Shown here one piece after another: positions 1-5,380 of a stretch of DNA of 6,338 nt. Under the pieces are notes generated by a model, which saw only the letters and a list, made by a program, of their open reading frames with translations, was not told where the DNA came from and did not search any database. Each line of letters begins with the position of its first letter. Position 1 is the first letter of the stretch. This DNA is from Candidatus Saccharimonadia bacterium (GTDB lineage: Bacteria; Patescibacteriota; Saccharimonadia; Saccharimonadales; UBA4665). The stretch is taken from assembly GCA_023268595.1 (NCBI GenBank), contig JALQUD010000057.1, positions 1-6,338 of the forward strand. The letters are read 5' to 3'. Position numbers and translations under genes: made by a program.

Positions 1-487
1 TAATGACGCCACTGGTCGCAGCTTTGTAGAGCGTGCGGTTTATAAGCCACGGATATATTATCGATAAGCCTAACCAGCCTGCCCAATCGCCGGCCAGCCC
101 AAACAGTGAGGCCGCTAGTGCCAAAAAACCAAAGATTAGGACTAGGCGCAGTAGCGAGGACTGTCGTACGGCAGCTGGCTGCAAGATGAGGAATGCCAAC
201 GACGCCACACCGAGCCACCATAGTACGTGCGGTTCTCCTGTTTGAACGACGTGCAGTATGATTCCTGCGGGAAAAAATAGATGGGAGGCCATAAGCCACT
301 GCACTTTGATCTTGGCCCGTCGCGGTACCGCCGGATCGTCAGAAACTAACCACTGACGTGAGTAGTCCATGGCTGCGCCTACCTTGATTTCTTTACGGAG
401 TTCCGCGCGTTGCAGGTCTTCGAACTTGCGAAAAGGGAACCTGGGTATATCGCGCAACAGTACTACATTTTCCGCGTGCCGCATCAT
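1..487 (-). CDS. Uncharacterised multi-pass membrane protein, N-terminal 162 residues (3' end outside window)
   Basis: On the minus strand an open frame begins with ATG at 487-485 and stays open to the window edge, so the C-terminus is missing. The start overlaps the stop of the upstream 316-aa gene as ATGA, which points to translational coupling; only a weak GAG lies 6 nt upstream. Residues 1-60 are charged and soluble-looking, with an acidic/basic helix at about 20-38. Hydrophobic segments follow at about 62-81, 88-103 and 112-149 (the last probably two helices); aromatic residues are frequent. I see no family motif and cannot give a function. Leucine is often CTA or TTA, unlike the CTG-rich efflux pump gene in this window. 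That the frame is coding rests on its length, hydrophobic periodicity and the coupling. The plus-strand frame at 33-245 is its shadow. Confidence 0.75.
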   Translation of the reverse strand, partial: MMRHAENVVLLRDIPRFPFRKFEDLQRAELRKEIKVGAAMDYSRQWLVSDDPAVPRRAKIKVQWLMASHLFFPAGIILHVVQTGEPHVLWWLGVASLAFLILQPAAVRQSSLLRLVLIFGFLALAASLFGLAGDWAGWLGLSIIYPWLINRTLYKAATSGVI

Positions 488-1434
488 CGGTTGCTCATGA
501 CGACGGTTAGCTTATCTGCGATCTTGCTCCACTGCATAGGCATCGAATTGATCATGATCGTATCGATGAACTGATAGGCCAGAATGTCTACATCGTCAGC
601 TAGATCGTCTACGATCCATGCTGAATTACGACGTAGCCGTGCGTTAGTCTCGAACGCGTCATTGTAACGGTTTCGGTTGCTCAGTACTCTATCTATCAGC
701 TGCTTAACGTCAAGTCGGTAGACCCTAGCAGTTACCGTTAAAATCCTTATAACGATGTCATCTGCGATTTCATCTTCGAAGCAATCCCAGACTGGTATGA
801 TCCAGAATGTGAGCAGTGCGTAAAACACATACTCGCGTGCCTCTTTTTCGCCGACTTTCATGGTTGCGGTGCTGCGTTCTTCGGTTAGTGGCCGCAAGAA
901 TGCACCAGTGTCTTCATCGATATTCTTTTCGAAGTACACCACGAATGTATCTGCGAGTAGCCCGGTCGTAGCGAACTCGTCTCGCGACGGTGATTCGGTG
1001 CTTGGGCGCTGAAGCTGTTCGTTGTATTCATAGCGTGCTACCAGTGCGGTCTGATGCTTGTCTTGAAAATCGCGATACTCGCGTCGATACCGAAAGTAGC
1101 CGTAGGCACCGGTCAGTTGTGCAACCCGACGTAAGCCCATCAGTACCTTCTCAAACGCCTCTGCGGCATCAATCAGGCTAGCAGTGTAGGCTGCCATTCC
1201 TGGTATTTCCGTCTGCTTGGCGGCCAACCTTCTTAATGCAGCTTTGATCGAACGCATGGTCGACATGCAGGCCGACAGGCGATCGACGAGATCGTCGTAA
1301 TCAATCTCTTGGCCTCGTTTTTGCGTAGTGATAGTGCTTGTCACGGCATCATATTCGTCACTGGCTTCGGACAGTTTCTGTACCGCCTTGTTAAGAATCT
1401 TAGCCGGGTCGATTTGTCTGGTCGTTGTAGTCAT
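484..1434 (-). CDS. Hypothetical protein, 316 aa, helical, unknown function
   Basis: This is a complete frame with ATG at 1434-1432 and TGA at 486-484. An AGG about 10 nt upstream is the only SD-like element, so initiation may be weak or coupled to the preceding gene 58 nt away. The protein has no signal peptide. Residues 10-140 look almost wholly helical, with heptad-like hydrophobic spacing (about 12-30 and 48-72) and a tyrosine/arginine-rich stretch at 110-121. A polar linker (about 142-155) leads to a second helical half. Residues 202-217 form a short hydrophobic, tryptophan-containing patch that is more likely buried or membrane-associated than a true transmembrane helix. I recognise no catalytic motif or family. 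The ATGA overlap with the next gene, a membrane protein, suggests the two products act together, this one as a cytoplasmic partner. Function is unknown. Confidence 0.8.
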   Translation of the reverse strand: MTTTTRQIDPAKILNKAVQKLSEASDEYDAVTSTITTQKRGQEIDYDDLVDRLSACMSTMRSIKAALRRLAAKQTEIPGMAAYTASLIDAAEAFEKVLMGLRRVAQLTGAYGYFRYRREYRDFQDKHQTALVARYEYNEQLQRPSTESPSRDEFATTGLLADTFVVYFEKNIDEDTGAFLRPLTEERSTATMKVGEKEAREYVFYALLTFWIIPVWDCFEDEIADDIVIRILTVTARVYRLDVKQLIDRVLSNRNRYNDAFETNARLRRNSAWIVDDLADDVDILAYQFIDTIMINSMPMQWSKIADKLTVVMSNR

Positions 1435-1449
1435 GATGTTTTAACCTGG

Positions 1450-1479
1450 ATGGCGGACGGGATGATCCACGTCCGCCAT
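1450..1479 (-). other. 9-bp hairpin between the DUF4352 gene and the 316-aa gene
   Basis: ATGGCGGAC (1450-1458) pairs perfectly with GTCCGCCAT (1471-1479) across a 12-nt loop. On the transcribed minus strand it follows the DUF4352 stop by 13 nt and ends just upstream of the AGG that may serve the next gene. No U-tract follows, so it is not a standard intrinsic terminator. It could be an attenuating or RNA-stabilising stem, or could affect ribosome access to the 316-aa gene. Confidence 0.5.
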
Positions 1480-1492
1480 TGCTGTGGACGGG

Positions 1493-2101
1493 TTACTGTA
1501 GCTTGACTTTCACGCCGTTGGAGAACGAGCTGTCGTGCAGCTCGGCGGTCACCGGGGTCTGGTCCTTGGGGATGTCGTAGACGATGGTGCCTTCCACGGT
1601 GTTGCCGGGATTGATCTCGTTGACGAAGACGTCGCTGTTATTGCTGTTGTATAGCGTGGCTGTAGTGTCGGATGAGTACTCGACGTTGCTGGCGTTGAGC
1701 AGCTTCTGGTCGTTCTCCATGAAGATCTGCTGCTTGTCGCCGACATTCTTGACACTGATGTCTACCAGGCAGTATTGGCCCTGGGCTGATTTGGTGATGT
1801 AGCCAGTGCTGTCGCTGACGCTTGGCACGCCACATTTGACGCTTTTGACGACGAATTCAAACTTGCCGTCGCGAGCGGCAGTGTTCAGGCCGACGGTCTG
1901 CTGCTTGTCCGAGCTGTTCTCGGCGCTTGCGTTGCTGGTGCCGCCAGTACTGCCGGCATTCGATGAGTCCTTGTCGCCACCGGCTGCCTGGACGATGATG
2001 ACTAGCACGATGATCGCCAGTATACCGGTAAGGATTTTGTGCCGTTTGAACCAGTTACCGTCCTTACCGTTAGTTTCCTTGTTGCCTTTTGATTTAGCCA
2101 T
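1493..2101 (-). CDS. Membrane-anchored extracellular protein with DUF4352/MPT63-like domain
   Basis: The 202-aa product has a basic N-terminus (lysine-rich, 1-22), one transmembrane helix (about 23-40), a Gly/Ser/Asn/Asp low-complexity linker (about 41-67) and a beta-rich domain (about 69-201). The domain fits the DUF4352 immunoglobulin-like fold: the VDISVKNVG strand (113-121) matches the family's hallmark strand before an NxG turn. C90 and C111 are the only cysteines and probably form a disulfide outside the cell. There is no lipobox, so it is anchored by the uncleaved helix with N-in topology. AAGGAG lies 7 nt upstream of ATG and fixes the start. Members of this family are surface or secreted proteins of mostly unknown role. 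It is first in a minus-strand cluster with the 316-aa protein and the membrane protein; whether they share a transcript is inference. Confidence 0.85.
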   Translation of the reverse strand: MAKSKGNKETNGKDGNWFKRHKILTGILAIIVLVIIVQAAGGDKDSSNAGSTGGTSNASAENSSDKQQTVGLNTAARDGKFEFVVKSVKCGVPSVSDSTGYITKSAQGQYCLVDISVKNVGDKQQIFMENDQKLLNASNVEYSSDTTATLYNSNNSDVFVNEINPGNTVEGTIVYDIPKDQTPVTAELHDSSFSNGVKVKLQ

Positions 2102-2108
2102 ACGTCCG

Positions 2109-2114
2109 CTCCTT
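2109..2114 (-). promoter_or_regulatory. Strong ribosome binding site of the DUF4352 gene
   Basis: The minus strand reads AAGGAG with 7 nt to the ATG. The efflux pump gene has the identical motif and spacing, which supports both start choices. Confidence 0.85.
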
Positions 2115-2252
2115 CTGTGAGTTTAATACGTTGTGCTTAATAGTACATTAATTCATACACGAAATACAGATTAAATCGAGCATGAATGTAACATATATTG
2201 TACATATTTTCACACATTGTGCTGAATAATGCAAGTATGAATAAGCGTGACA

Positions 2253-2258
2253 TATAAT
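2253..2258 (+). promoter_or_regulatory. Possible -10 box for the XRE regulator gene
   Basis: The hexamer is a perfect TATAAT 89 nt upstream of the XRE start, but no recognisable -35 lies 16-18 nt before it. It sits inside the GACA-N8-TGTC dyad (2249-2264), as expected if a repressor occludes it. In so AT-rich a stretch a chance match is possible. Confidence 0.4.
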
Positions 2259-2298
2259 ATTGTCCGTAATAACAGATGTAGAAACATGATAAATGTGA

Positions 2299-2328
2299 CC
2301 CATAGTCCGTAGACCTATAGTACGCAGA
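2299..2328. repeat. Two tandem 15-bp repeats upstream of the XRE gene
   Basis: CCCATAGTCCGTAGA (2299-2313) is followed immediately by CCTATAGTACGCAGA (2314-2328), identical at 12 of 15 positions. A partial third copy, ATTGTCCGTA at 2259-2268, matches ATAGTCCGTA (2302-2311) at 9 of 10. Repeats in the leader of a small HTH gene commonly bind the regulator itself; that role is inferred here. Confidence 0.55.
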
Positions 2329-2347
2329 TAGCCATGCTTGAGCTACG

Positions 2348-2563
2348 ATGGCACGTACAAACGCTCAGCAGAAACTCGGCAAGAAAGTCCGTAAGATACG
2401 GCTTGAGTCAGACATGTCGCAGGAGATGGTCGCCGAGATGGCCGGACTGGACCGGACGTATGTCTCCGGCATCGAGCGTGGCGTGCGTAACCCCTCACTC
2501 CGCAACATCGAAAAGCTGGCCAAAGCACTTAAAGTTCCGGTGCACGATCTGATTGATTTCTAG
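2348..2563 (+). CDS. XRE/Cro-C1-type HTH transcriptional regulator, 71 aa
   Basis: The protein is a single helix-turn-helix domain of the Xre/HTH_3 type filling almost the whole chain. Helix 1 is at about 8-20, the HTH at about 24-45 (MSQEMVAEMAGL then RTYVSGIERG), and residues 46-71 follow the RNPSL..I.KLAKALKV..xDL pattern of the family. No sensor or dimerisation extension is present, so it resembles phage Cro-like, plasmid or restriction-modification controller proteins. Such proteins usually bind short operators upstream of their own gene, and repeats are present there (2187-2328). ATG at 2348 has only a weak GAG 5 nt before it. The nearest targets are its own gene and the divergent DUF4352 gene. 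No restriction or methylase gene is in the window, so a controller role is only a possibility. Confidence 0.88.
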   Translation: MARTNAQQKLGKKVRKIRLESDMSQEMVAEMAGLDRTYVSGIERGVRNPSLRNIEKLAKALKVPVHDLIDF

Positions 2564-2592
2564 TCCGTGCTGGTCCGGGGGCGGATGGGGCG

Positions 2593-2598
2593 TATAGT
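2593..2598 (+). promoter_or_regulatory. Possible -10 box giving a leaderless peroxiredoxin mRNA
   Basis: TATAGT lies 7 nt before the ATG at 2606, placing the expected transcription start within a base or so of the initiation codon. There is no SD motif in front of that ATG, which fits a leaderless message. No good -35 is visible 16-18 nt upstream, so support is moderate. Confidence 0.4.
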
Positions 2599-2605
2599 TA
2601 CTGGT

Positions 2606-3070
2606 ATGAAACCGACACCATATCCAGCACCAGATTTCAGTTTGCAAGATAGCCAGGGCGCTCAGCGCCGTCTGGCTGATTACCGCGGTAAATGGACCGT
2701 CCTATACGTATACCCTAAGGATGACACGCCCGGCTGCACCGTGGAGGCCTGCGCCATGCGCGACGCCCGCGATGATCTTACCGACTTAGGCGTCGAAGTC
2801 GTCGGCGTGTCCATGGACGATGCCGAATCGCACGAAGCGTTCAAGGCGGCGCACCGGTTGAACTTCACATTGTTGAGCGACCCCGACCGTCAACTGATCG
2901 ACGCATATGGAGCCTGGGGCAAGAAGATGTTCGGCAAGGAGGGTATTTTGCGCCGGACGTTCATCATCGACCCTGATGGCATGGTCGTCAAAGCCTACGG
3001 CCGGGTGACGCCGCTCGGACATGGCGAGCAGGTCGTGGCTGATATCAAGCAGCTGCAAGCATCCCGCTGA
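2606..3070 (+). CDS. bcp: Bcp/PrxQ-type peroxiredoxin (thioredoxin-dependent thiol peroxidase)
   Basis: The product reduces hydrogen peroxide and organic or lipid hydroperoxides in the cytoplasm using thiols recycled by thioredoxin. Numbered from the ATG at 2606 (154 aa, the usual Bcp length), it has the AhpC/TSA thioredoxin fold: APDFSL (8-13), then YPKDDTPGCTVEAC (36-49). C44 is the peroxidatic cysteine, with its T41/P42 partners. C49, five residues on, is the resolving cysteine of the alpha2-type PrxQ group. LNFTLLSDPD and RRTFIIDPDG complete the family core. The frame extends upstream to GTG 2567 and ATG 2585, but those 13 extra residues do not belong to the family, so 2606 is preferred. 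It follows the XRE gene by 42 nt and may be co-transcribed, or start from the -10 at 2593-2598. A strong terminator follows. Confidence 0.93.
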   Translation: MKPTPYPAPDFSLQDSQGAQRRLADYRGKWTVLYVYPKDDTPGCTVEACAMRDARDDLTDLGVEVVGVSMDDAESHEAFKAAHRLNFTLLSDPDRQLIDAYGAWGKKMFGKEGILRRTFIIDPDGMVVKAYGRVTPLGHGEQVVADIKQLQASR

Positions 3071-3082
3071 TATACCAAAAGA

Positions 3083-3111
3083 AAAAGACCCTCGCGATGC
3101 GGGGGTCTTTT
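3083..3111. terminator. Bidirectional rho-independent terminator between convergent bcp and efflux pump genes
   Basis: Positions 3083-3095 pair with 3099-3111 in a 13-bp stem with one T-G wobble (3092/3102) and a GAT triloop. The A-run at one foot and T-run at the other give a U-tract on both strands: TTTTGT on plus, and TTTTTCTTTT on minus. It begins 13 nt after the peroxiredoxin stop and 19 nt beyond the pump stop, so it serves both genes. Confidence 0.9.
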
Positions 3112-3129
3112 GTCGTGGCAGTAAGCCGC

Positions 3130-4617
3130 TCAGGCGCCAGGCAAGGGCATCGACTCTTCGCTCTGTAGGGCGCGTCTTTCGTCCGGGGTTAGATCATCAT
3201 CCTTGAAAGGCTTGATCTTAAAGACCGTGATGGCGACCAGGCTGGACAGCACTGCGAAACCTGCGGCCAGGACGAAACCGTGGTGGAAACCGGTGACCAT
3301 ACCTTCGGCCATCGTCCGTGCCGTGGCTGGCATATGGCTGGCCATATAGTCTTTGGTCGCGGCGGTCGACACTACCGTCAGCGCGGCAAGTCCGATGGCA
3401 CCACCGATCTGCTGGCCAGTGTTGAGCAGACCGGATACCAGGCCGCTCTCGTTGTGGGCGACGCCGTTGGTGGCGGCGATGGTGGCCGTCACGAATACCG
3501 AAGCCATACCGGCGGCCATCAGGATGATACCGGGCAGGATATCGGTCACATAATGGGCATCCACCGGCAGACGGCTAAAGTAGAGCAGGCCGGCCGTGAC
3601 CAACAACGGAGCTATCGATAGCACGATCTTGGGATTCAGTTTGTGTGCGCGGCTGGACAGCACGCCGGCCACGGTCATGATGGTCATGGTGAAGGGTAGG
3701 TTAGCCAGGCCGGTCTTGACCGGGGAGTATCCCAGGATCTGCTGCATGTAGATGGACATGTAGAAGAAGAATCCGAACATGGCTGCCGGCATGAGCAGCT
3801 GCATGATACTGGCGCCACTGACGTTACGCTGCCTGAAGATGCTCAGGCGGATCAGTGGGTGCTTGATGCGCAGTTCATTGATGATGAAGACTGCCATGAG
3901 GATGATCGCCGCGGCGAACGATGCCAAAGTGATGCCGGCACCCCAGCCTTTCTCGGCTGCCTGCGCCAGGGCATAGACCAGCGCCATCAGGCTGCCGGTA
4001 ATAGTGACTGCGCCCAGGATGTCGACGCGCTCACGTTCACGCGGCAGGCTGGCCGGCACATACGCCCGGGCCGCCAACACGACGGCCAGGCCGATCGGTA
4101 CGTTGATGAAGAAGATCCAGCGCCAATCAACGTATTGCGTAAGTACGCCGCCCAGTAGCAGGCCGACGGCACCACCGCCGGCTGCCACCATACCCCAGAC
4201 GCCTAGCGCGCGGTTACGCTCCTTGGCTTCGGTGAAGATGGTCAGGATCAGCGACATGGCGGCCGGTGACAGGAAGGCGCCACCAAGGCCCTGGAGGGCT
4301 CGGAAGATGATCATCTGGGTCGGGTCCTGGGCGAAACCGGCGGCCAGTGAGGACAGCGCGAAGATGATGACGCCGGCAAAGAACAGCTTACGGCGTCCGA
4401 ACAGATCTGCCAGACGGCCGCCCAGCAGCAAGAAGCCGCCGAAGGCCAGGGCGTAGGCGGTAACGACCCACTGCAGCTGTGCATCGCTCGTGAAGCCGAG
4501 GGCCTTCTGGACGGCGGGCAGGGCTACGTTAACGATGGTGGCGTCAAGTACCACCATGAACTGGGCTGCAGCCAATATGGCTAACGCCAAACCTTTATGT
4601 CTGACTTTTTCTATCAT
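3130..4617 (-). CDS. DHA2-family MFS drug efflux transporter (EmrB/QacA type), 495 aa
   Basis: This is an inner-membrane proton-driven exporter of the 14-helix DHA2 group, expected to expel lipophilic drugs or toxic metabolites. From the chosen start, residues 24-34 carry motif D1 (LDATIVNVALP). Residues 66-77 carry motif A, GGRLADLFGRRK, in the loop between helices 2 and 3. Residues 145-159 carry a motif C-like glycine stretch (GGGAVGLLLGG, lacking the usual proline), followed by DWRWIFFINVPIG (164-176). Hydrophobic helices continue to about 470, and the tail is charged. Start: ATG 4617-4615 has AAGGAG 7 nt upstream. The frame runs 55 residues further upstream, but that extension is polar, unlike any MFS N-terminus, and crosses the promoter and the MarR gene. 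A divergent MarR gene and a palindrome over the promoter indicate repression lifted by substrate. Substrates cannot be read from sequence. Confidence 0.95.
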   Translation of the reverse strand: MIEKVRHKGLALAILAAAQFMVVLDATIVNVALPAVQKALGFTSDAQLQWVVTAYALAFGGFLLLGGRLADLFGRRKLFFAGVIIFALSSLAAGFAQDPTQMIIFRALQGLGGAFLSPAAMSLILTIFTEAKERNRALGVWGMVAAGGGAVGLLLGGVLTQYVDWRWIFFINVPIGLAVVLAARAYVPASLPRERERVDILGAVTITGSLMALVYALAQAAEKGWGAGITLASFAAAIILMAVFIINELRIKHPLIRLSIFRQRNVSGASIMQLLMPAAMFGFFFYMSIYMQQILGYSPVKTGLANLPFTMTIMTVAGVLSSRAHKLNPKIVLSIAPLLVTAGLLYFSRLPVDAHYVTDILPGIILMAAGMASVFVTATIAATNGVAHNESGLVSGLLNTGQQIGGAIGLAALTVVSTAATKDYMASHMPATARTMAEGMVTGFHHGFVLAAGFAVLSSLVAITVFKIKPFKDDDLTPDERRALQSEESMPLPGA

Positions 4618-4624
4618 AGGGAGA

Positions 4625-4630
4625 CTCCTT
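4625..4630 (-). promoter_or_regulatory. Ribosome binding site deciding the efflux pump start
   Basis: The minus strand reads AAGGAG 7 nt before the ATG at 4617-4615. It rules out the longer frame that begins near 4782. Confidence 0.88.
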
Positions 4631-4678
4631 GTCGATGGGCGCCTTCGTTGGTGCCGGTTACTGGTAAGACTGAATGGT

Positions 4679-4706
4679 AGTATATGCAGATATTTGATAG
4701 TGTCAA
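4679..4706 (-). promoter_or_regulatory. Sigma70 promoter of the efflux pump gene
   Basis: On minus, a consensus TTGACA (-35, 4706-4701) is separated by 16 nt from TATACT (-10, 4684-4679, 5 of 6 matches). The predicted start near 4672 gives a leader of about 55 nt to the pump ATG. The -35 lies within the dyad at 4697-4710. Confidence 0.75.
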
Positions 4707-4710
4707 CTAT
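4697..4710. promoter_or_regulatory. Probable MarR operator (ATAGT-N4-ACTAT palindrome)
   Basis: ATAGT (4697-4701) and ACTAT (4706-4710) form a perfect inverted repeat around GTCA. With one offset base the symmetry extends outward to TTT and AAA (about 4693-4715), a size typical of a MarR-dimer site. It covers the pump's -35 box and overlaps a TTGATA (4694-4699) that could be the -35 of the MarR gene itself, with AACAAT (4718-4723) as a weak -10. One bound dimer could block both genes. Confidence 0.65.
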
Positions 4711-4745
4711 TGAAAATAACAATAAAGATGGAGTACCATGAGTAT

Positions 4746-5192
4746 ATGACAAGTGGCGACGATCAAGCTCCGGCACCGGCAAAGACCTGTGAAGACCTCT
4801 GGTCGCTGCTGCAATTCTTCAAAGCCCATACGGCACGGATCGCCGACAAGCATGGTCTGACACCTATCCAGTTCGGCGCATTGCGCACTATCGCTGACCA
4901 GGCGGAAAAAGGGGCTACCATGGGCCGGATCGCCCGGAAGCTGCACTGCGACGCTTCGAATGCCACCGGCATCGTCGACCGGCTGACCGCCTTGCAACTG
5001 GTCATCCGCCAGGATAATCCCGAAGACCGGCGCGTCAAGCTGCTGGTGCTGACACCTCGTGGCAAGACGGTATTATCAAAGGCTCTCAAAGAGCTGCCGG
5101 AAGTGCTGGGTTGTGCGCGGTTGGATGACCGTGAGCGTGAAACGCTCCACCGGTTAGTAGTCAAGCTGACTTCTGTCGCTAACGGCTACTAA
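4746..5192 (+). CDS. MarR-family transcriptional regulator, 148 aa
   Basis: The product is a winged-helix dimeric repressor. From the ATG at 4746: dimerisation helix 1 at about 14-36, helix 2 at 38-53 (GLTPIQFGALRTIA), the HTH at about 57-84 with recognition helix CDASNATGIVDRLTALQLV, and a wing at 89-105 containing the signature DNPEDRR and LTPRG. A C-terminal helix (about 125-146) returns to the dimer interface. The length is normal for MarR. In-frame starts also exist at TTG 4710 and ATG 4728; 4746 is preferred because GGAG (4730-4733) is its only SD-like element, though 12 nt away, and the earlier codons overlap the likely promoter. It is divergent from the efflux pump with a shared operator between them, so it is very likely the pump's repressor, released by a small hydrophobic or phenolic ligand. 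No terminator is evident downstream. Confidence 0.93.
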   Translation: MTSGDDQAPAPAKTCEDLWSLLQFFKAHTARIADKHGLTPIQFGALRTIADQAEKGATMGRIARKLHCDASNATGIVDRLTALQLVIRQDNPEDRRVKLLVLTPRGKTVLSKALKELPEVLGCARLDDRERETLHRLVVKLTSVANGY

Positions 5193-5216
5193 AACGTAGA
5201 ATACGAGGCAATTATC

Positions 5217-5225
5217 TGGTATTAT
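5217..5225 (+). promoter_or_regulatory. Possible extended -10 promoter of tRNA-Pro
   Basis: TGG followed by TATTAT fits an extended -10 (TGn plus 5 of 6 of TATAAT). The implied start is near 5232, about 30 nt before the mature tRNA end. No clear -35 is present. The same TGn-TATTAT motif lies before the cupredoxin gene. Confidence 0.45.
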
Positions 5226-5261
5226 AACCGGGTCTGATAACCTAACGGTCATCCAGGTCAT

Positions 5262-5338
5262 CGGGGTGTGGCGCAGTCGGCTAGCGCGCGTCGTTCGGGA
5301 CGACGAGGTCGGAGGTTCAAGTCCTCTCACCCCGACCA
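5262..5338 (+). tRNA. tRNA-Pro, anticodon CGG
   Basis: The full 77-nt cloverleaf can be drawn. The acceptor stem is CGGGGTG (5262-5268) with CACCCCG (5328-5334). The D-stem is GCGC (5271-5274) with GCGC (5284-5287), and the anticodon stem CGTCG (5289-5293) with CGACG (5301-5305). The T-stem is GGAGG (5311-5315) with CCTCT (5323-5327), with loop TTCAAGT. The anticodon loop TTCGGGA gives CGG at 5296-5298, with G37. The C1-G72 pair and A73 are proline identity features in bacteria, and the whole closely resembles E. coli tRNA-Pro(CGG). CCA is encoded (5336-5338). It reads CCG codons, which are common in the neighbouring genes. Confidence 0.97.
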
Positions 5339-5355
5339 TATGATGATATGCACCT

Positions 5356-5380
5356 AAGCGGCGGTATTTCGCCGCTTTTT
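5356..5380 (+). terminator. Rho-independent terminator after tRNA-Pro
   Basis: A5356 to G5363 pairs with C5370 to T5377 in an 8-bp stem (AAGCGGCG with CGCCGCTT) with loop GTATTT, followed by a T-tract to 5380. It begins 18 nt after the tRNA CCA and separates the tRNA from the cupredoxin gene. Confidence 0.9.

Larger units (their letters stand above)
2102..2347. promoter_or_regulatory. AT-rich divergent intergenic region with repeated operator-like motifs
   Basis: This 246-bp gap between the divergent DUF4352 and XRE genes is much richer in A/T than the flanking genes. It contains an imperfect dyad TGTA-N10-TACA at 2187-2204, a short CACA-N3-TGTG dyad at 2211-2221, and GACA-N8-TGTC at 2249-2264. 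ACATATATTGT (2191-2201) recurs as ACATATAATATTGT (2250-2263). Near the XRE gene are two 15-bp tandem repeats. I could not assign a convincing -35/-10 pair for the minus-strand gene. TTTAAT (2170-2175 on plus coordinates) and TACAAT (2197-2202) are possible minus-strand -10 boxes without good -35 partners. Confidence 0.5.

Noticed and set aside
33..245. Plus-strand 70-aa frame
   Set aside because: It lies wholly inside the minus-strand membrane-protein frame, has no SD and shows no domain; the minus frame has convincing hydrophobic segments and an ATGA junction.
414..435. T-arm-like GTTCGAA on the minus strand
   Set aside because: No acceptor, D or anticodon stems can be drawn around it; it encodes part of the left membrane protein.
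2348..2563. XRE protein as a restriction-modification controller
   Set aside because: The sequence type would fit, but no methylase or endonuclease gene is present nearby, so the specific role is not claimed.
2567..2605. Upstream GTG/ATG starts of the peroxiredoxin
   Set aside because: The extra residues are not part of the Bcp family, and the region holds the candidate -10 box. A start at ATG 2585 after the G-run cannot be fully excluded.
4618..4782. 55-residue N-terminal extension of the efflux pump frame
   Set aside because: The extension is polar and arginine-rich, crosses the promoter, the operator and the MarR start, and the AAGGAG-supported ATG at 4617 matches where DHA2 proteins begin.
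5262..5338. tRNA-Pro as an integration (att) site
   Set aside because: No second copy of the tRNA 3' end and no integrase or mobility gene is visible in the window.
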